From: Acidimicrobiaceae bacterium
GTDB lineage: Bacteria > Actinomycetota > Acidimicrobiia > Acidimicrobiales > Bog-793
Length of the DNA: 33,449 nucleotides
Assembly (NCBI GenBank): GCA_025464005.1
Contig: JAODBO010000063.1
Span: 1-33,449 of the forward strand
Direction of reading: 5' to 3'
In this document: positions 22,606 through 31,800 of the stretch, one piece after another
How the letters are laid out: each line of letters starts with the position of its first letter
Numbering within the stretch: position 1 is the first letter of the stretch
Made by a program: the position numbers and the translations under genes
Notes under the pieces: generated by a model
The model's database searches: none
Told to the model about the DNA's origin: nothing
Seen by the model: the letters and a program-made list of their open reading frames with translations, nothing else

Positions 22606-23865
22606 CTACTCCTGGACGGCGGTCATGCCGAAGTCACGGCGCCAGCCGGTCGGCATAAGCAGCTCGAGCACGTCGTCGACGGTCACGACGCCGAGCACGT
22701 GCTGGTCGTTGTCGACAACGGGGGTCGCCGACAGGTTGAAGTCGGACATCCGGCGGACGATGGCGAGCAAGTCGGCGTCGGCACGGACCGTCACCGGGTC
22801 CGGCTCGACGACATCGCCGAGCCGGGCGTCGGGCTCGGACTTGACGAGCCGGACGATGGACGCCGTGCCCACGAGCCTGCCCTGGTCGTCGCTCGCGTAG
22901 ATCGTCGACAAGGTCTCCGGTGGTGCTTCGCTGGCGCGCACCGCTTCGAGCGCGCCGGCGACCGAGGTCGTCTCCGCCAGCAGGAGAAAGTCCGGGCTCA
23001 TGAGGCCGCCGGCGGTCTCGGGGTGGTAGCTCAGCAGCGACCGGACCTTGGCCTGCTGCTTGGCGGGAAGTGCCTCGAGCACCGGCATCCGCCGCTCCTG
23101 GTCGAGGTCGGCGAGGAGGTCCGCGGCGTCGTCGGGTGCCATCGTCGCGAGCAGGCGAGCAGCCTCCTCGTCGGAGCGCGAGCTGAGGAACTCCCGCTGG
23201 TGGTCCGGGTCGAGCTCCTCGAACACGTCGGCCTCGAGCTCGTGGTCCTGGCCCACGGCCTCGATGATCTCCTCGCCTTCCTCGTGGGAGGCCGCTTCGA
23301 CGAGGTCGGCGATCTGGGCCGGTCTCAGTCGGGCGAGCTTGCGATAGGGGATTCTCATGCGTGCCGAGGGCACGTGCGCGACGAACGGCTCGATGCTCTC
23401 CCAGTCGACTATCGGCCCCGGGCCGATCTTCCGGGCGAGCGGGCGCGGCAGGATGCGGCGGAGAACGCCGCGGCTCGACGGGTCGACGCCGACGACGCGC
23501 CACGTTTCGTCGACGCAAGCGAGCTCGATCTCGTTGGCGCGTATCAATCGGGCACCGACGACGTTGATCAGGTGGCGCGACGACAGGTCACGGGCGAGCA
23601 GCAGCTCGCCCGGCCGGCGCTCGAACTTGCCGAGGTTGACCGTCTCGCCCTCGAGCCGCGCGCCCTCGGACGTGAGCTTCGAGATGCGCCAGATCGGTAC
23701 GAACAGCTCGCGCCCACCGATGCTCGCGACGAGCCCGGAGACCGGAGGATGTGCCTCGCCGCCCGGCCGCACGATCGCGTCCTCGACGCGCCCCACGCGC
23801 TCCCCTCTCCCGTCGAGCAGCGGACTACGGACGAGGCTCGAGAGATGGAGGATCGTGAGTGCCAT
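22606..23865 (-). CDS. PRC-barrel / MgtE N-terminal / CBS-domain protein without the MgtE channel
   Basis: 419 residues. Residues 1-150 hold PRC-barrel-like beta segments (VGRVEDAIVRPGG, GRELFVPIWRISKL, LARDLSSRHLINVVGARLI). Residues ~175-285 are an MgtE_N superhelix (ADVFEELDPDHQREFLSSRS, ATMAPDDAADLLADLD) leading into SYHPETAGGLMSPDFLLL. Residues ~290-415 are a CBS pair (LSTIYASDDQGRLVGTASI, SATPVVDNDQHVLGVVTVDD). In MgtE these cytosolic domains sense Mg2+ and gate the channel, but here no transmembrane part follows. Such soluble proteins are known to occur alongside Nramp-like transporters, so it is a candidate Mg2+-sensing regulator of the M-box-controlled transporter 3 kb away. It is convergent with the phosphate symporter. 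Confidence 0.83.
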   Translation of the reverse strand: MALTILHLSSLVRSPLLDGRGERVGRVEDAIVRPGGEAHPPVSGLVASIGGRELFVPIWRISKLTSEGARLEGETVNLGKFERRPGELLLARDLSSRHLINVVGARLIRANEIELACVDETWRVVGVDPSSRGVLRRILPRPLARKIGPGPIVDWESIEPFVAHVPSARMRIPYRKLARLRPAQIADLVEAASHEEGEEIIEAVGQDHELEADVFEELDPDHQREFLSSRSDEEAARLLATMAPDDAADLLADLDQERRMPVLEALPAKQQAKVRSLLSYHPETAGGLMSPDFLLLAETTSVAGALEAVRASEAPPETLSTIYASDDQGRLVGTASIVRLVKSEPDARLGDVVEPDPVTVRADADLLAIVRRMSDFNLSATPVVDNDQHVLGVVTVDDVLELLMPTGWRRDFGMTAVQE

Positions 23866-23981
23866 CAGCGCACGACCCGCGGGGACCGACGCTTCGGTGT
23901 GACCACACGCTCATCGTAGTTGGCGGTCGGGTCATGGCGGGCGGGCGGCCGTCGGGGACGCGCCGCAGCGTGAACGCGCGA

Positions 23982-24539
23982 TCACCGGTCCAGCGCTGCG
24001 ATGACGTCGTCAGTCGTAGCGAGCTCCGCGATCCTCGGGAAGATCACCTCGACGCTGTCGGCATGCGCGCCGGCCACCCGGTCGGTCACGGCGTCGGTGA
24101 CCACGGTCAGTCTCGTTGGCGGCGCGGGCGGTCGACTCGACACCGATGCTCGTGGAGATGCCGGCGAGGACGATTCCGCTGATCCGCCGGCGGCGCAGCT
24201 GCAGGTCGAGCTCCGTGCCGTAGAACGCGTTCCAGGCCCGCTTCGTGATCTGCAGGTCGGCGTCGCCGATCTCCAGCTCGGGCGCAGCTCGGCCCAGTCC
24301 GGACCCGAGGGGACCACCGGTCCGCTCGCTGCAGTGCGTGTGCGCAAGATGTCGCGACCGTCGGGAGAGAAGGTGACCCGGACAGCGACCACGAGAAGGT
24401 CATGGCTCCGGAAGGCTCGCGCCAGACGGGCCGCCCGGTCGACGACCTCGTCTGCGCGATGCACGGTCAGCACGGCGGTGACGCCGCGCTGCAGATCGAT
24501 GAGGACGAGGGAAGTGCCGGGATCGAGCGTGGTGGGCAC
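23982..24539 (-). pseudogene. isochorismatase-family cysteine hydrolase, two compensating frameshifts
   Basis: The GTG start follows GGAGG. The N-terminus (LVLIDLQRGVT with the catalytic Asp; later [14 protein letters not shown]) and the C-terminus ([37 protein letters not shown]) share one frame, but the middle is correct only in the next frame: [20 protein letters not shown] with the catalytic Lys, and [20 protein letters not shown]. In this group a Ser-Ile-Gly sequence replaces the usual nucleophilic Cys segment. The first shift is at a CCC run (CGCCCGAGC needs one more C) and the second near GAGACTGACC. As read, the protein would lack its active-site core. Corrected, it is a normal-length hydrolase of unknown substrate. 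Confidence 0.75.
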
Positions 24540-24682
24540 GGGGCCCTCCGGTCTAGACGGCGACCTGCACCTGTCGACTGTGCGCAAGGCCTCCGGTGCC
24601 CGGTGACCAGGTATTTTCCAGGAGCAAGTCGCGCTCGGCGCGCCCGCTGGGGGCGTCGGGCACCCGACCGCCGTGTCGCGAA

Positions 24683-24698
24683 GGGCCCGTTCGGGCCC
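24683..24698. promoter_or_regulatory. GGGCCCG-tt-CGGGCCC palindrome upstream of the aldo/keto reductase
   Basis: A perfect 7-bp inverted repeat with a 2-base centre, 21 bases before the reductase ATG and between divergent genes. It could be an operator or, on the minus strand, a hairpin in the isochorismatase leader. TAGGGTAGGA just before the ATG is the ribosome binding site. Confidence 0.35.
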
Positions 24699-24718
24699 GC
24701 GCTGGATAGGGTAGGACT

Positions 24719-25768
24719 ATGCGCTACCGCACTCTCGGAACCACTGGCATGCAAGTCTCGACGTACTGCCTCGGGGCGATGATGTTCGGCGAGTGGGGCA
24801 ACCCGGATGCGGGCGACGCCATCCGTATCATCCACGCTGCGCTGGATTCCGGCATCAACTTCGTGGACACCGCCGACGTCTACTCCCATGGCGAGTCCGA
24901 AGAGATCGTCGGCAAGGCGCTCTCGGGACGTCGGGACGACATCGTGCTCGCCTCGAAGGTCCACGGCGTTATGGGCGACGACCCCAACCACAAGGGCAAT
25001 TCACGGCGCTGGATCATCCGCGAGGTCGAGGCGAGCTTGCGCCGGCTCGGCACGGACTACCTCGATCTCTACCAGATCCACCGACCGGACCCGACCACCG
25101 ATATCGAGGAGACGCTCTCGGCGCTTTCGGACCTCGTCCACCAGGGCAAGGTGCGCGCCATCGGGAGCTCGACCTTTCCCGCCGAGTTGATCGTCGAGTC
25201 GCACTGGGCCTCCGAGCGCAGGGGCCTCGAGCGCTTTCGGTGCGAGCAGCCGCCGTACTCGATCTTCGTGCGCGGTATCGAGGAGTCGGTGCTGCCGACG
25301 TGCGCCCGCTACGGCATGGGCGTGATCGTCTGGAGCCCGCTGGCCGGAGGGTGGCTGACCGGCAAGTACCGCTCGGCCGGCGACATCGATCTGACGAGCG
25401 GCCGAGCGAGCCGAATCCCGGCTCGCTTCGACCCGGAGCTGCCGGGCAATCAGCGCAAGCTCGAGCTGGTCGGTCAGCTCGACAAGGTCGCGACCGACGC
25501 CGGCATCTCGCTGACTCACCTCGCGATGGCCTTCGGCATCGCCCACCCCGCGGTCACCTCGGCGATCATCGGACCTCGCACGATGGAGCAGCTCGAGGAC
25601 GTGCTCGCCGGCGCATCGGTCGAGCTCGACGACGCGGTCCTCGACCGAATCGACCAGATCGTCCCGGCGGGCACCAACTTGAGCACTCTCGACTCCGGCT
25701 GGATTCCTCCGTCGCTCGCCGAGTCATCGCTTCGGCGCAGGCCCCCTGGACAGCGCGCCGCCAGCTGA
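24719..25768 (+). CDS. aldo/keto reductase
   Basis: 349 residues of the AKR (beta/alpha)8 fold, with the catalytic tetrad visible: Asp50 and Tyr55 (FVDTADVY), Lys80 (LASKVHG) and His121 (YQIHRPD). The NADPH site shows as GVIVWSPLAGGWLTGKYR and AIIGPRTMEQLEDVL. It resembles the YajO/Tas-like, potassium-channel-beta-like subgroup that reduces broad carbonyl substrates; the true substrate cannot be read. It is divergent from the isochorismatase-family gene, and 65 bases separate it from the PAAR-like gene downstream. Confidence 0.92.
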   Translation: MRYRTLGTTGMQVSTYCLGAMMFGEWGNPDAGDAIRIIHAALDSGINFVDTADVYSHGESEEIVGKALSGRRDDIVLASKVHGVMGDDPNHKGNSRRWIIREVEASLRRLGTDYLDLYQIHRPDPTTDIEETLSALSDLVHQGKVRAIGSSTFPAELIVESHWASERRGLERFRCEQPPYSIFVRGIEESVLPTCARYGMGVIVWSPLAGGWLTGKYRSAGDIDLTSGRASRIPARFDPELPGNQRKLELVGQLDKVATDAGISLTHLAMAFGIAHPAVTSAIIGPRTMEQLEDVLAGASVELDDAVLDRIDQIVPAGTNLSTLDSGWIPPSLAESSLRRRPPGQRAAS

Positions 25769-25833
25769 GCGCTGGGAATAGCCCAACATCGGCGGTACGC
25801 TTCGTCCCACCGACGCAGGTCGAGAGGACGAGA

Positions 25834-26220
25834 ATGGGAATCCAGGTCTGCACCGGCGCGGTGATGATGTGCTCGTTCGGCATGGCTCCGAGCGTGCTCG
25901 ACGTCGAGCCGATCTCCGGCGTGATCGTCACCACTCCTGCGGCGACGATCATCGACATGGTCCCCTTCCTCAACATCGAACCGTTCGGCATGTGCATGAG
26001 CGAGATGAACCCCGAGGTCATCGTCGCGACGGCCGCCGCTCTCGGCGTGCTCACGCCGATGCCGTGCATCCCGATCCCGGTCGCACCGTGGGCCCCCGGC
26101 TCCCCGACTGTCCTCTTCGGGGGCATCCCGGCACTCACCGACGACTCCATCTGCGAGTGCATGTGGGGCGGGATCATGACGATCGACGACCCCGGCCAGT
26201 TCGAGGTCGAGGTCGAGTAG
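25834..26220 (+). CDS. DUF4280 PAAR-like spike-tip protein
   Basis: 128 residues from an ATG with AGAGGA upstream; the longer open frame is a shadow of the aldo/keto reductase. The DUF4280 pattern is clear from end to end: VCTGAVMMCSFGMAPS, ATIIDMVPFLNIEPFGMCMS, GVLTPMPCIPIPVAPWAPGS, PTVLFGGIPALTDDS and WGGIMTIDDPGQ. Its six Cys are placed as in PAAR-like cones, where metal-held Cys/His residues sharpen the tip. Such proteins cap the spike of contractile injection systems and can carry effectors. No sheath, tube or baseplate gene is visible, but a membrane Ig-like gene and a giant repeat-protein gene lie next to it on the opposite strand. Confidence 0.88.
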   Translation: MGIQVCTGAVMMCSFGMAPSVLDVEPISGVIVTTPAATIIDMVPFLNIEPFGMCMSEMNPEVIVATAAALGVLTPMPCIPIPVAPWAPGSPTVLFGGIPALTDDSICECMWGGIMTIDDPGQFEVEVE

Positions 26221-26243
26221 CGGCCGTTGCGGCCGCGCGGGCG

Positions 26244-27350
26244 TCAGCCGGCTCGTAGCGGGACGAGCGACCGGGCGATCCTCACGAGGTCGTCGGCCGA
26301 GAGGACCGACGACTCGAGCTCGACGTACGTGCCCGATCTCTTCGCCCGGACACGTGGCCGCGAGCTGCCGCCGACGGGCTGATCGCAGACCTCGCAGTCC
26401 CCGACCGATCGCCAGTGCTCGGACGAGCGCGTCGGCAGCTCCCCCGACGACAGCTGGATTCGCAGGTTCCCCCGCAGCCCGTCGGTCCGGGGCAACGGAT
26501 AGGTCACGGTGGCGCGCGGGGCGCCCGTGCCCCTCCGGGACGGGGCGACGATCGCCACGTGCGGCGCGGCCGAGCTCGGTGGGGGGTCCGGGACGAGCAC
26601 GGTGAAGCCGACCGACGTGGCGAGGTCCTCGAGCGAGAGTCGCCGGCTGACGGGCCCCGGGGAGGAAACATGGTCCGCTGCGGCGCGGTCGGGAGTGAAG
26701 AGCTGAGGCGGCATGGGCTCGTCGAACGCGACGAGCGTCGTCTCGACGCGCCGGAAGGGTCGACCCGCGGCGAGGGCGACGAGGGAGAGCACGACGGCCC
26801 GCTCGGCATCGACCACGACCTGGTACTCGTCGGCACCGCGACCGAGCTCGGCGATCAGCGCTTGGGCGCCTGGGCGCTCACTACCGGGCCGGGCCCGGAC
26901 GACGTAGGCGTCCCGGCCGAGGAAGTGCGCGGGAGCCGCCTCCACGAGATCGAGATCGGCTACGAGCCGGGAACCCTCGACGAGCACCACCGCCGGGCCG
27001 ATCAACAGCGCCACCGAGCGGCTCTCGCCGCCGCCGGTAGAGCCGAGCGAGGGAGAGGTCCGCCACCAGCGCGGACCTTGGGCGACGACGGTGACCGTCT
27101 CGTTGCCCGAGGTGTATTCGCTGCGAAGCAGCACGAGACCGCCACGCCAGAGTCGCCAGGTCTGTTCGCGCTCGCCGAGTGCCTCCTCGGCTCGCGCCGA
27201 CACTTTGACGGCGAGAGGTCGTAGCGCCGAGCGCACCCGGGCCGTATGGGAGACGAGCCTGTCCTCCCATGCCCTGCCCTCGGCACGAAGTGACTCCCAG
27301 GTCGGCGTGCCCGAAGCGAGACGATCACGGGCCTCGTCGAGCGCAGTCAT
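26244..27350 (-). CDS. uncharacterised beta-rich protein, weakly LolA/MucB-like
   Basis: 368 residues; the ATG shares its A with the stop of the upstream gene (TGATG), so the two are coupled. There is no signal peptide or membrane helix. Residues ~60-220 alternate short strands (TWRLWRGGLVLLRSEY, VTVVAQGPRWWRTSPS, YQVVVDAERAVVLSLVALA, FRRVETTLVAFDEPMPPQLF) in the manner of LolA/MucB lipoprotein-binding folds, a weak fold-level impression only. Near the C-terminus a C-E-V-C pair and SGTYVELESSVLSADDLVRI follow. I do not recognise the family. Its place in an operon with the Ig-like membrane protein and the giant protein suggests a supporting role for them. Confidence 0.6.
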   Translation of the reverse strand: MTALDEARDRLASGTPTWESLRAEGRAWEDRLVSHTARVRSALRPLAVKVSARAEEALGEREQTWRLWRGGLVLLRSEYTSGNETVTVVAQGPRWWRTSPSLGSTGGGESRSVALLIGPAVVLVEGSRLVADLDLVEAAPAHFLGRDAYVVRARPGSERPGAQALIAELGRGADEYQVVVDAERAVVLSLVALAAGRPFRRVETTLVAFDEPMPPQLFTPDRAAADHVSSPGPVSRRLSLEDLATSVGFTVLVPDPPPSSAAPHVAIVAPSRRGTGAPRATVTYPLPRTDGLRGNLRIQLSSGELPTRSSEHWRSVGDCEVCDQPVGGSSRPRVRAKRSGTYVELESSVLSADDLVRIARSLVPLRAG

Positions 27351-28891
27351 CAGCCTCCGGTGCCGGTCGGGTTGGAGGAGCTAGGCGGTCCACCGGAGCT
27401 GCCGAGCTGGGCCGTACCGAGCAGCGACGTGTTCGCGCCGCAGGACGTGGTGGAGCTCGAAGCACACGTGACCGTCATGACGAGCGTGTCGCCTTGGTTG
27501 AGGACCAGCGGCGTCGTCAGGTTGAACGTCTCCGACGCAGTCGAGCTCGAGAGCGAGAGGTCGAACAAGTAGTTGGGCGACGACGAGCCGGGGGGCTCGA
27601 TGCCGACCTGGGCGATGCTGCCCGGCGCGGCGATCGTGACGTTCTGGATGCTGAGCGTCGAGATGAAGAGCGTGTTGTTGTTGGGCACGGTGATCGACTG
27701 CTGGGACTGCTGCCCCGCAGGAGCAGACGCCTTGATCGCGCTGACGTAGGAGCCGGCGGCGATCTGGTTGCCTGTCGGTGCCAGGGTCGTCGTGGTTGTC
27801 GTGGTGCTGCTCGCCGAGGTCGTGGTCGCGGGTGTCGTCGACGTGGTGGTCGGCGGCACGGTCGTTGTCGTCGTGCTCGAGGTGGTCGTGGTGCTCGACG
27901 TGCTTGTCGCCCCGGGTGACGTGGTCGTGGTCGTGGCAGTCGTGCCTGGCGCGGTGGTCGTGCCCGTCTTGGACGAGCCTCCATTGGAGGAGCTCGAGCT
28001 GGAGCTCGAGCTACCGCCGGCAGGCTTGTTCGACTGCGCGTTGACCTTGCTCGAGACGGCGTTCACCTTGCTCTGGGTCTTGGCGAGCTGCTGCTGGGTG
28101 TTGGCGTTCGCCTTCTGCTGGGTCTGGATCGCCGGCTGGACTGCGGCGACGGCGGCGTTTTTCACCGTCGGTCGGATCACGAGGAACCAAAGGCCCACGA
28201 GTGCCAGGATTCCGAGCCCGGCGAACGAACCCTTCGGGAGCAGCGCCCGTTGGATGAGCGTCGCGTCCAGGCTGATGAGCTCACCGTTCTCCGGCTCGAC
28301 CGTCACCTTGAAGCGCGACTGGCGCTGCGGCCCACGCAGATAACGACGCCTCGGCATGATCTTCAGCCGCGCGAAGTTCGCCGTACCCGGCTGGAGGATG
28401 AGCTTGCGGGGACGGACTGTGATGACGAGGTTGTCGGAGGGGTCGCGGCCCCGGACGACGGCGGGGACGGCGACATTGCTACGGTTGTCGACGGCGATGC
28501 CGAGCTTGCCCTTGCGCCGAGCCATCGTCGAGCTCGGGATGAGCTCGGCGCTGATCTCCTGGAAGGGCGCCAGAACGAGTGCGCCCTCCTCGACGACGGC
28601 CCCCTCGGGGTCGTTGGCAGGGACCACGGCAACACCGAAGGGCATCGTCCCTGGCGGCATGTGCCAGGCACGCGGCGGCCGGAATGTGATGGTGACGTCC
28701 TGCTGGGTGTTGGGGAAGAGCGAAAGGGTCGACGGCTCGACCGTCGTCCACTCGGCGGTCTCTCCGACGACGTGCAGGCTGAACGACTCGACGATCGTAC
28801 CGACGTTGTGCACGCTCGCTTGGCAGGTCGCTTCGCCACCCGGCTCGACCTCGAGCCGGGTGGTCCTCAGGATGACGATTGGCGCGCTCAT
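27350..28891 (-). CDS. membrane-anchored Ig-like protein with Thr/Ser-rich stalk
   Basis: 513 residues. The first 220, without a signal peptide, are two beta-sandwich segments (VEPGGEATCQASVHNVGTIV, LSLFPNTQQDVTITFRPP; then LGIAVDNRSNVAVPAVVRG) resembling COG1470-type Ig-like domains. A single hydrophobic helix spans ~221-239. A Gln/Lys/Asn-rich, probably coiled-coil segment follows (245-285), then a very Ser/Thr-rich stalk (290-372) and a C-terminal beta domain of 140 residues. The likely topology is N-terminus in the cytoplasm and stalk plus C-terminal domain outside. From memory, similarly annotated proteins accompany Streptomyces contractile injection loci, where a membrane protein links the cytosolic apparatus to the envelope; this is a hypothesis here. 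It starts 8 bases after the giant gene. Confidence 0.75.
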   Translation of the reverse strand: MSAPIVILRTTRLEVEPGGEATCQASVHNVGTIVESFSLHVVGETAEWTTVEPSTLSLFPNTQQDVTITFRPPRAWHMPPGTMPFGVAVVPANDPEGAVVEEGALVLAPFQEISAELIPSSTMARRKGKLGIAVDNRSNVAVPAVVRGRDPSDNLVITVRPRKLILQPGTANFARLKIMPRRRYLRGPQRQSRFKVTVEPENGELISLDATLIQRALLPKGSFAGLGILALVGLWFLVIRPTVKNAAVAAVQPAIQTQQKANANTQQQLAKTQSKVNAVSSKVNAQSNKPAGGSSSSSSSSSNGGSSKTGTTTAPGTTATTTTTSPGATSTSSTTTTSSTTTTTVPPTTTSTTPATTTSASSTTTTTTTLAPTGNQIAAGSYVSAIKASAPAGQQSQQSITVPNNNTLFISTLSIQNVTIAAPGSIAQVGIEPPGSSSPNYLFDLSLSSSTASETFNLTTPLVLNQGDTLVMTVTCASSSTTSCGANTSLLGTAQLGSSGGPPSSSNPTGTGG

Positions 28892-28899
28892 GTTGCCCC

Positions 28900-31800
28900 T
28901 TATCCAGCAGCCCGTTGGCTGACGATCGTCTGGACGGACTCGTCCTCCAACTGGTTCCCTGATGTCTTGGCCACGTTCACGATCCAGTACAGGTCCGAAT
29001 CCAGCTTTCCATCGGTTGGTTGGACGACCGTACCGGATGGCCAGGTGACCGAATCGCTCGGATCACCGTAGATCGTCACGGTCGAGAACGGAGTGGGCGT
29101 TCCCGAGGTTGGCACCGGAACGGTCGAGATGATCGTGTTGTTGCCTGAGATGACAGCCGAAGCCAGCGGCAAGGCAGCGTTGTACTGCAACATCTGTGCA
29201 TAAACGGTGTCGGTGCCCGTTCCGACGACGAACGTATTGTTGCCCGCGCCGCTCACGAGCCCGAAGATGTTTCCGAAAGCTCCTCCCGTGTACACACCCG
29301 AATAGGCCGTCGGTGGCACGACCGATCCACCGTAGAGGTCGACATTCGCCGCCTTGGAGCCGTCGAGATAGTCGCTGCCCGCCGCACTTGCGTACAAGCG
29401 CGCGGTGCTGCCGGTCCCGGCAATGAGCGTCTGTCCCGCCGCTCCGGCGATGAGCGTGTCGACGCCTCCACCAGCCGAGCCGACAACTCGCGTCACTCCA
29501 CCCAGCGTGTCCGTCGTGGAGCTACCGAACTTGTAGGCCGAATTCGGGTTGACGGCATTCGCAGGATTTCCGCCGTCGCACGCCGCTGTGGTCCCGCTTC
29601 CGGTCGCAGAAGAGGACAAGTTGATGCACACCCCCTGATTGCTCGTGCCGTTAGGCGCCACGAGCTGGTAGTCGACCGTGCAGCCGGGACCGGTGCAGGT
29701 GATCGTGTCGGCACCGGCGCCCGAGTACACGATCGCGGGGCCGGCAGAGGTGATGTGATCGGTGCCACCGTTCGCCACGATCACGTCCGAATACGTCGAT
29801 CCGTTCACCTGCAGGAAGTCCGAAGGCGAGTTGATCGTGCCGGTGTGGGTACCCGTTATCCACCCACCGGTGATCTCGCCCGCGCTCAGCTGAAGCGTGC
29901 CCCCACCGGGTAATTGGAGCGTGGCCGATCCCCCGAGATTGACATTCATCGCCGCCGGCTCGCTCGACAGGTCGAGGATCGACGTTCCCGAGCCCGGGTT
30001 GATCGTAAACGTGCCACCTCCGGGGACGTAGGTGTCCGTGCCGGATCCGCCGTTGAGCGCTCCGCCACCGGCGCCGCCGATCAGTGTCTCGATGCCCGAT
30101 CCCGCGGTGATGTCGACCGAGCCGGCACCGCCGTCAAGGGTCTCGCTCACTCCGGCAGTGGCGGCCCCGTTGATGAACTCCGTACCGAAACCGCCGACGA
30201 TCGTCCCCCCGAAGGGCGAGCCGGTGATGCTCTGGATCGTGCCGGGGACGACGAGAAGGAGCCCCGCGCCGCCGGTCTGCTGGAACGATCCGTCGAGGAG
30301 ATCGAGGTTGACGGCTGAAGCGGCATTGGAGAGGGAGATGCCATTCGCCTGGCCCAGTCCGCCGTTGATGATGTTCGTCCCGCCGGTGACGATGAAGAGA
30401 TTGTCTCCCGCGGCACCGCCCACGAGGATGCCGGGCGTCGTCGTGCTCGCCCTCAGCTGGTTGCCAAGGGCATCCGCGCCGACGACGTTCTCCATGTTGT
30501 TCGCGGTCAGGGTGTACGTGGACTGAGATCCCCCGGCGACCGCCACCGTCTCGGAGTTGGTCGCGTTGTTGAGGTTGACAGTGACGAGGTGCGTGCTGTT
30601 GGAGAAGTCGATGGTGTCGCTCCCTCCGCCACCGGTCACAATCAAGGTCGCGAGGTTCGACGCGCCTGCGACGAACGTGTCGTTGTTGGGGCTACCCGCG
30701 ATCGTGCCCATCGCGCTGAACGTGTCGCCGTCCGTAGAGCTCGAGCCGCAGGGAGCGTTGGCGAAGTTCGCGGTGCTAGTCGTGCCCAGGCAGAACGTCA
30801 CGCCGACGCCGCCGGAGCCGATGCTCGCATAGCTGATCGACGAGGGTGTTCCGTTGCCGATGAAGTCCAGATCGGGGAGGCTCGCGTCCGCGGCGAACGC
30901 CACCGAACCGGTCGCCGCCGAGGCGTCGAACGTGGTGAACCCGGCTCCGAAGGTGCCGAGCGTCGTCACACCGTTGACGACGCTCACGGTCGGACTGGTC
31001 GCCGTCACGCTCAGCGTCCCGGTCGGCGAGGGCAGCACGACCTTGCCGAGCCCGTCGGTCGTGATCGTACCGAGGATCTCGGTGAACGAGCTGGTCTGCG
31101 CACCGGCAACCGCCACCGTGCTCGCCGACGAAGGTGAGTTCGCGAGGGTGACGGTCACCTGCACTCCTGGCCGGTCCACGACGAGCGAGCTGCCCGCACC
31201 GTTGCCCACCAGGCTCAGGCTGGCGAGGCTCCCGTCCGTGGAGAACTGGATCGCCCCGCTCGCGCCCGACGCTGCGTAAACCGTGAAGCCACCAACCTTC
31301 GCCAAGGTCGTGGTCGGGGCCGACGCGCCGACGGAAAGGGTCCCGATGCCGCCGGCGATCGCGACGAAGGTCGTGTTGCCCACGCCAGGGGTCGGAACCG
31401 TAACGGTGTTCGTCCCCGATCCGCCGGTGATCATCCCGCCGATCCCGCTGTAGACGACCGTGCTCGAACCGTCGGTCGCGGTGCCGCCTCCTGCGCTCGT
31501 CGGCGACAGGTCGACCGCGCTGCCCCCGGAGAACGTGAGCACCGTGGACGCGCCGTTCCCGATGAAGTGAAGTCCAGCGACGCTGCCGTCGGTGGAGAAG
31601 GTCGTCGTCGCACTGCCCTCGGCGGTGAACGTCGTGAAGCCGGACAGGGTGTCGGGGCCCGAGCCGGAGTTGACCGTGAGCACGGTGGAGAGCGCATCGA
31701 CCGTCACCGAGCCCGTGCCGGGCAGGTCGACAACTGCTCCGGGCACGCCGGTGATCGTGCCACCGACTCCGGTGAAACTCGTCGTTCCCGTCCCGACGTA

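Noticed and set aside
27780..27960. A simple-sequence repeat acting as a phase-variation switch
   Set aside because: The stretch encodes the Thr/Ser-rich stalk with mixed codons and no perfect tandem unit, so slippage-driven switching is unlikely.
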